DNA from: Psychrobacter immobilis | GTDB lineage: Bacteria > Pseudomonadota > Gammaproteobacteria > Pseudomonadales > Moraxellaceae | Direction: 5' to 3' | Length of the DNA: 64,000 nt | Assembly: GCF_904846065.1 (NCBI RefSeq) | Contig: NZ_CAJGZV010000001.1 | Location: 682,001-746,000, forward strand | Part shown: positions 58,589-64,000 of the stretch, one piece after another | Position numbering within the stretch: the stretch's first letter is position 1 | How the letters are laid out: every line of letters starts with the position of its first letter | The notes under the pieces: model-generated | Told to the model about the DNA's origin: nothing | What the model saw: the letters and a program-made list of their open reading frames with translations, nothing else | Database searches by the model: none | Program-made: the position numbers and the translations under genes

Positions 58589-61500
58589 ATGGCGGATACG
58601 CAAACTTCAAAGAACTCAGATAGCAACGATAATAATAGCGCTAATCAAGCTAACCGAACCGATCAGGCAGTTGCTTCAGGCAATGCTTATGAGCTCATCA
58701 AAAAACGTCTGACGGAACAAGGCGGTCGTTTAGAGCAGCAGACGCAGACGCTAAATAATGCACGTCTTGAAGAGTTTGGTAGCACCCAAATGCAAGTCAT
58801 TGCCCGTACTCGTATTCGTACCGAGTACAACTGTGTGGCGCAAGACATGGTGCAGGTCGGTGATTATTTACTGTTTGGCTACAACGTTTTTATGGGGCTC
58901 AAACGCGCGAGTAATATTAAGGACGTATTGTCGTTATATCGTCTGAACGAGCCAGTTGGTAATGAAGAAGAGTATCAGCTTGAAGAGGTTGACTTAAAAG
59001 GCACTTTTTTGGCTCAAGATGCCTTTGTCCAAGACTTCAATGAGCTGTATCGATACTACAAGCAAACGCGCCTGATTCAAATAACAGTTAAAGACAGCAA
59101 ATTACTGTTGGCGTTTCAGATTGGCGAGCGTATCACCGATATTCGAGTGTTCCGTTTTGCGCTAGATTTTAGCCAAGGTACGCCAGAGTCGGCGCAAGTC
59201 GCCTATGTGGACAATCGAGGCGAGCGTGATATTGAGCTGCCGCCTGCTTATGATTTTGACTGGATTGAGACCACACGCGATCAAATGGTGAATGGTAAAT
59301 ATCCGCATATGAATATCTTAGACACGATATTTGTGGAAACGGTCGGTGGCGATCTGACCATCAAGATTGAGGACAATACGCAGTCAGGGCAAGGTATTTA
59401 TAGCGAACCTGTCAATGACCGTACCCAGTCGCTGACCGATGCTGAGATTGCGTATGCCAAAGTGGGCAGTCTAATACTGCTTAAGATATTGCCTTATCGT
59501 GAAGAGGACTACCGTTATTTCGTTTATAACACTTTGACCGAAGCGGTGCTGCGATTGGATGCGATTGGTCAATCATGTGTCCAGCTACCAGAAGACCACG
59601 GCATCATGTTTCCGGGTGGTTATTATCTACAGACGGGTGAGTATAAGCTGTTTGAGGCCAATAACGTTGGTGCTACTGACTTACGGTTTAAGCGTAAAAT
59701 TATCTCGCCAAATGGGGAAGATGTTTTATTCTTATTTTACGACAGAGACTTGGGTGTCACGGGGCTGTTCCCTTATAACCTGATTAAAAAGCAATTGGCA
59801 AATCCTATTTATTGCAACGGTATGGCTTTGGCAGAGAATGGCCGCTTGGTGCTGTTTAGTGACCAAAGTGAGCCGTCTCGTATTCACCCAATGCAAATCT
59901 GGCACACGCCTTATGCCTCACACGAGTATGTGAGTGAGCTGCCAGAGAGCACGAGTTTTTATGGCAAGATTGGCAATAAAGAACTGGTGCGCGGTATCTC
60001 AGACCTTTATAGCATTACTCGCCTGATTGATAATCAAAGCGTATCACAGAAGCTCTATGAAGAGCTTACCAATAATACCAGCAGACTCTTTGACAGCTAT
60101 TATTGGTTGTCTGAGCCTGAGCTGAGCGAAGTCGCTAGTAGTATTAAAGAAGTGACGGCCACGGCTGAGCTGGTTATTGATGAGTTCGCCAAAGTACAAA
60201 GTATCCAGAAGCAAACCCAAACCGCACTAGCCGATGCTGATACGCAGCAAAGTGAGATTTTGCGGCAGATACGCGTCACTAGTTTTGAGTCTGCCAGTGA
60301 TTATGTCGATCAGCTGTCAGCGTTAAGACACCAAAAAGGCCGTTTGGTCAGCTTGGAAGATTTGCGTTATTTAGATGCTGATAAGCTACAAGCATTACAG
60401 ACACAGTTAGAAGAAGCAGAAAGCGAGCTCGCTGAAAAGACCGTGCTGTTCTTAAGTGGCGAAGAAGCACTTTCGAGTTACCAAGGCATATTGGTCGATG
60501 TCAGTGAGCGTTTAAACACCGCTGAAACCAATGCCGAGCTAAAACCTGTATTAGAAAAAATTGACGAGACGGCGCAAGGGTTAGATTTATTAACCGAGTT
60601 ACTAGGCACATTAGATGTAGCTGATGCCACGGTACGTACGCAAATTATCGATGATATATCGACTATTTATGCGAGCTTGAACCAGAGTAAAGCCAAGCTC
60701 AATCACAAACGCAAAAATTTAGGCTCAGCGGAGGCCGTGGCGCAATTTGGCGCGCAATTTAAGCTATTTGGTCAATCGATTGCCAACGCCTTATCCATTG
60801 CCAACACCCCTGAAAAATCAGACGAGCAAATGGCAAAATTGTTGGTACAGCTAGAAGAGTTAGAGAGCCAATTCGCTGATCCAGAGACCAACAGCGGCGA
60901 TCAGTTTTTAGCCGACATCATCAGCAAGCGTGAAGAGATTTACGAGACCTTTGAAAATCATAAGCAGCAATTGCTCGATGCTCGCAACCGTAAAGCGCAA
61001 AACTTAGGTGATGGTGCGCTGCGAATGCTTGAAAGTATTAAAAAACGCACGCAAAGTACTGGTGTCACAGGCTTTACAGAGGAAGAGGCGTTAAATACGT
61101 ATTTTGCGGCTGATGGTTTGGTACAAAAAGTCCGCAACATCGCAAAAGAGCTGCAAGCGATGGGCTTTAGCGTAAAAGCCGATGACATCGATGCGCGCTT
61201 AAAAGCCATTCAAATCGAGAGTTATAAGAGCTTAAAAGATAAGTCGGATTTGTTTGAAGATGGTGGTCAGATCATCAAACTGGGTAAGCACCGCTTTTCA
61301 GTTAATACTCAGCCACTTGATTTGACTTTATTGAGTCGTCAGCAGTCAGATGGCAAGCGTGTGCTGAATTTGCATCTAACGGGTACCGACTATTATGAAG
61401 TGCTTAATAATGCTGAGCTAAACGCCTTGCGCCCGTATTGGGATATGAATATTGCCTCCGAGTCTGATACCGTTTACCGCGCGGAGTACTTAGCCTATAG

Positions 61501-64000
61501 CATTATCGAAAGTGCCAAGAACAGCCAAGAAGGTTTGACCGAAGCGCGTCTATATCAAGCATACGATGCGACGGTTATTACTCTCGATATTAATGGCGAT
61601 ATTGATAATGACAGCCCCTTGTCCAAACTGGTCAAAGCTTACGCCACCCCTCGCTATCAGCTCGGCTATGACAAAGGCATTCATGACCATGATGCCACGC
61701 TATTACTGATGCAAATATTACCGACTCTACGTGAGGCAGGACTGCTGATTTATACCCCTCAAGTACGGGCATTGGCGCAGCTATTTTATTGGCAGCTCAA
61801 TATCGTTCAAGCATTGGGCTTAGACAGCTTACGCCAATTCGGTTATGACGCTTGGTTAAATGAATCCGTGCTGACGCGCGCGAGCAACTGGACGGATAGA
61901 GCCGCGACCGCAGAGCAACTACGCCGTGCATTGGGTAGTGATACGGCTAAGTCTTTACTAGTCGAGGACATGAGCCAAGTGATGCGTCATTTTGTTATGG
62001 CTCATAATGATGACAGTGCTAGCGTTGATAAAGAGGATAGCGTTGATAACGGCGCTAACATCTTCAAACCAAGCTATGTCCAACTTGCCTGTGAGTATCT
62101 CGTTAGCGTGATGGGGCAGTCGGTTGAAACCAGTGCAGGCGCAAACAGCACAGTAAACTGGCAAACCAGCCAACAAGCGCAGCAGTTGTGTGAGCAGCTA
62201 AGCCAAACGCTAAATAGTGCTTCAGGTAGTATGCAAGCGACGGCCAGTTTTGATCAACTACAGTCTTCTATTAGCAAGCTTGGATTCCAACCCAAATCAG
62301 CCTATGAGCTGTTGTCAACTTGGTTTCATGCATTGCTTGAGAAAACTTACGGTGGTACCGAATCGGCTAACGTAGCGACTGATGGCACCAATGAAGCAGG
62401 CGAAGCACTCAGCGAAGCTCAGCTGGCCGAGATTGAAGCACAAAACGCGCTACGCAAGCAGCATTTAGAAAGTGGCCGTCATTATGTGCCGGAGGCGATA
62501 GCCGTTTTACTTACTCAATTGAACGATGCCCAACGTGAAGCTTTGGTGCAGCGATTGATTGATTCAGGTGCTACTTTTGATAAAGGATTGGGTGTTAAAG
62601 GGCTAGGCAATCAGGGACTAAGCAGTACCGGCGCAAATGCCACACCATCGGCTTTGTCATTTTCATCAATTACCTCGTCAACGCCTTCATTGACCAGTAT
62701 TAACAACCCGCTCAACCAAGTGCAAAGCTTTGAGCGTAGCACGGGTAAGGTGTCGCTTGAGATACAAGTCAATAATTTGCTAGGTGAGCATACGCGTATC
62801 CATCAGCAGACCTTAACCTTTGCCGTTGATGACTTCTTAAATCGTCTGCATCATCATGATACCCAAGTCATTCCTGCCTATAGACGTTATCTAGCCATGC
62901 GCTCAGAGATTTTGCATGATTCAAAAGAGACGTTGCGACTGGACGAGTTTATGCCGCGTCCATTGTCTTCATTTGTACGTAACCGTCTGATTAATGAGAG
63001 CTATCTACCACTCATCGGTGATAACCTTGCCAAACAGATGGGTACGGTCGGTGAAGATAAGCGTACCGATTTGATGGGTATTCTCATGATGATATCGCCA
63101 CCAGGGTATGGTAAAACCACCTTGATGGAGTATGTGGCAAACCGTCTCGGCTTAATTTTTATGAAGATTAACTGTCCGTCACTTGGTCATGACGTCACCT
63201 CATTAGATCCAGAAAAAGCGCCCAATGCCACCGCACGAGAAGAGCTGAATAAAATCAATTTGGCCTTTGAGATGGGCAATAATGTCATGCTTTATCTCGA
63301 TGACATTCAGCATACACATGCGGAATTTTTGCAGAAGTTTATCTCATTGGGTGATGGTACACGCCGTATCGATGGCGTCTGGCAAGGTAAAACCAAAACC
63401 TATGACATGCGTGGCAAAAAGTTCTGCGTGGTCATGGCGGGTAACCCGTATACTGAGAGCGGCGAAGCCTTCAAAGTGCCAGACATGCTCGCCAACCGTG
63501 CCGATATCTACAACTTAGGCGATATCATGAGCGGCATGGAAGAAGTGTTTGCGCTCAGTTATATCGAAAACTCGCTCACTTCTAACACCGTTCTCGCGCC
63601 ACTGGCCAACCGCGACCTAGCGGATGTTCATCGTCTCATCAAAATGGCGAAAGCGGACAATGCCAACCTTGCCCAAGCTCAAAGCGGTGATTTGACGTAT
63701 CCGTATAGCACTTCAGAGATTAATGAGATTGTCGCGATCTTGCGTCATATGTTTATGGTGCAAGAAGTCATTCTGGATGTTAACCAAGCGTATATTGCTT
63801 CCGCCTCTCAAGACGATAAGTACCGCGTTGAGCCGATATTTAAGCTGCAAGGCAGTTATCGTAATATGAATAAGATGACCGAAAAGCTGTCGGCGGTCAT
63901 GAATAAGAGTGAGCTGAACCAGCTGATAGACGATCACTATTTGGGAGAGTCACAGCTACTGACCCAAGGCGCAGAGAGCAATCTGCTCAAGCTTGGCGAG
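58589..64000 (+). CDS. Giant AAA+ ATPase ('DNA repair ATPase'/DUF3686 type), partial at window end
   Basis: An open frame of 1804 codons that has no stop before the window ends. Parts in order: a disordered N-terminus, then a beta-rich region (about 60-500) that begins RTRIRTEYNCVAQDM. A helical coiled-coil region (about 510-880) follows, then GQIIKLGKHRFSVNTQPLDL (about 892), more helices, and a Ser/Thr-rich linker (about 1345-1377). The AAA+ domain has Walker A PPGYGKTT (1504-1511), Walker B MLYLDD (Asp 1571-1572), sensor 1 in VMAGNPYTESG and a likely Arg finger in LANRADIYNLGDI. It resembles proteins labelled DNA repair ATPase. That name is poorly founded. No strong ribosome binding site precedes the ATG. 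Confidence 0.88.
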   Translation, partial: MADTQTSKNSDSNDNNSANQANRTDQAVASGNAYELIKKRLTEQGGRLEQQTQTLNNARLEEFGSTQMQVIARTRIRTEYNCVAQDMVQVGDYLLFGYNVFMGLKRASNIKDVLSLYRLNEPVGNEEEYQLEEVDLKGTFLAQDAFVQDFNELYRYYKQTRLIQITVKDSKLLLAFQIGERITDIRVFRFALDFSQGTPESAQVAYVDNRGERDIELPPAYDFDWIETTRDQMVNGKYPHMNILDTIFVETVGGDLTIKIEDNTQSGQGIYSEPVNDRTQSLTDAEIAYAKVGSLILLKILPYREEDYRYFVYNTLTEAVLRLDAIGQSCVQLPEDHGIMFPGGYYLQTGEYKLFEANNVGATDLRFKRKIISPNGEDVLFLFYDRDLGVTGLFPYNLIKKQLANPIYCNGMALAENGRLVLFSDQSEPSRIHPMQIWHTPYASHEYVSELPESTSFYGKIGNKELVRGISDLYSITRLIDNQSVSQKLYEELTNNTSRLFDSYYWLSEPELSEVASSIKEVTATAELVIDEFAKVQSIQKQTQTALADADTQQSEILRQIRVTSFESASDYVDQLSALRHQKGRLVSLEDLRYLDADKLQALQTQLEEAESELAEKTVLFLSGEEALSSYQGILVDVSERLNTAETNAELKPVLEKIDETAQGLDLLTELLGTLDVADATVRTQIIDDISTIYASLNQSKAKLNHKRKNLGSAEAVAQFGAQFKLFGQSIANALSIANTPEKSDEQMAKLLVQLEELESQFADPETNSGDQFLADIISKREEIYETFENHKQQLLDARNRKAQNLGDGALRMLESIKKRTQSTGVTGFTEEEALNTYFAADGLVQKVRNIAKELQAMGFSVKADDIDARLKAIQIESYKSLKDKSDLFEDGGQIIKLGKHRFSVNTQPLDLTLLSRQQSDGKRVLNLHLTGTDYYEVLNNAELNALRPYWDMNIASESDTVYRAEYLAYSIIESAKNSQEGLTEARLYQAYDATVITLDINGDIDNDSPLSKLVKAYATPRYQLGYDKGIHDHDATLLLMQILPTLREAGLLIYTPQVRALAQLFYWQLNIVQALGLDSLRQFGYDAWLNESVLTRASNWTDRAATAEQLRRALGSDTAKSLLVEDMSQVMRHFVMAHNDDSASVDKEDSVDNGANIFKPSYVQLACEYLVSVMGQSVETSAGANSTVNWQTSQQAQQLCEQLSQTLNSASGSMQATASFDQLQSSISKLGFQPKSAYELLSTWFHALLEKTYGGTESANVATDGTNEAGEALSEAQLAEIEAQNALRKQHLESGRHYVPEAIAVLLTQLNDAQREALVQRLIDSGATFDKGLGVKGLGNQGLSSTGANATPSALSFSSITSSTPSLTSINNPLNQVQSFERSTGKVSLEIQVNNLLGEHTRIHQQTLTFAVDDFLNRLHHHDTQVIPAYRRYLAMRSEILHDSKETLRLDEFMPRPLSSFVRNRLINESYLPLIGDNLAKQMGTVGEDKRTDLMGILMMISPPGYGKTTLMEYVANRLGLIFMKINCPSLGHDVTSLDPEKAPNATAREELNKINLAFEMGNNVMLYLDDIQHTHAEFLQKFISLGDGTRRIDGVWQGKTKTYDMRGKKFCVVMAGNPYTESGEAFKVPDMLANRADIYNLGDIMSGMEEVFALSYIENSLTSNTVLAPLANRDLADVHRLIKMAKADNANLAQAQSGDLTYPYSTSEINEIVAILRHMFMVQEVILDVNQAYIASASQDDKYRVEPIFKLQGSYRNMNKMTEKLSAVMNKSELNQLIDDHYLGESQLLTQGAESNLLKLGE

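Noticed and set aside
58758..63937. Several short frames on both strands at the right end
   Set aside because: All lie within the open 1804-codon ATPase frame, which is the real gene.

Overview
The window looks like a chromosomal segment of a Psychrobacter-like gammaproteobacterium (Moraxellaceae). This rests on the low-to-moderate GC content, the thrU-tyrU-glyT-thrT-tuf order, an ABZJ_00895-type membrane protein, a cold-type lipase with its foldase, and low-complexity inserts in several enzymes. No database search was possible. I see no phage, insertion sequence, CRISPR array or rRNA.

Region by region. 0.1-14.5 kb: a periplasmic hydroxyisourate hydrolase, the tRNA hydroxylase TrhO, a Sel1 protein, the methionine pair metX-metW, ferrochelatase, a beta-helix lipoprotein, an SDR enzyme and several envelope proteins of unknown function. 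14.6-25.3 kb: polA, ohr, a lipoprotein, prfC, an RsiV-like protein, an FHA protein and trpE. 25.4-27.8 kb: four tRNA genes followed by EF-Tu. 27.9-38.7 kb: a GNAT acetyltransferase, a MerR regulator, aat-trxB, ftsK, an amidase, a DODA-type dioxygenase, rlmH and a DUF421 protein. 38.9-50.4 kb: a small membrane protein, dacB, an exonuclease/DUF294 pair, dapC, an unknown membrane protein, glnD and map. 50.7-55.0 kb: lipase plus lipase foldase, a META-domain lipoprotein and a TolB-like lipoprotein.

The most interesting part is the right end (55.2-64.0 kb). A small OB-fold inner-membrane protein (YqiJ type) is followed by a long flotillin (YqiK type) with three exact-length 22-residue repeats. A giant AAA+ ATPase of at least 1804 codons follows and runs off the window. 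I propose that they form one membrane-associated machine. The ATPase has its own leader, which holds two hairpins and one copy of a 108-bp dispersed repeat. The other copy lies near 10.6 kb.

Functional links: metX and metW overlap by 4 bp, aat and trxB abut, and lip and lif form an enzyme-foldase unit. The exonuclease and DUF294 genes are spaced like an operon. Many genes end in recognisable intrinsic terminators, several of them shared by convergent genes. Upstream start codons were shortened in many places because a good ribosome binding site sits before an internal ATG or TTG.
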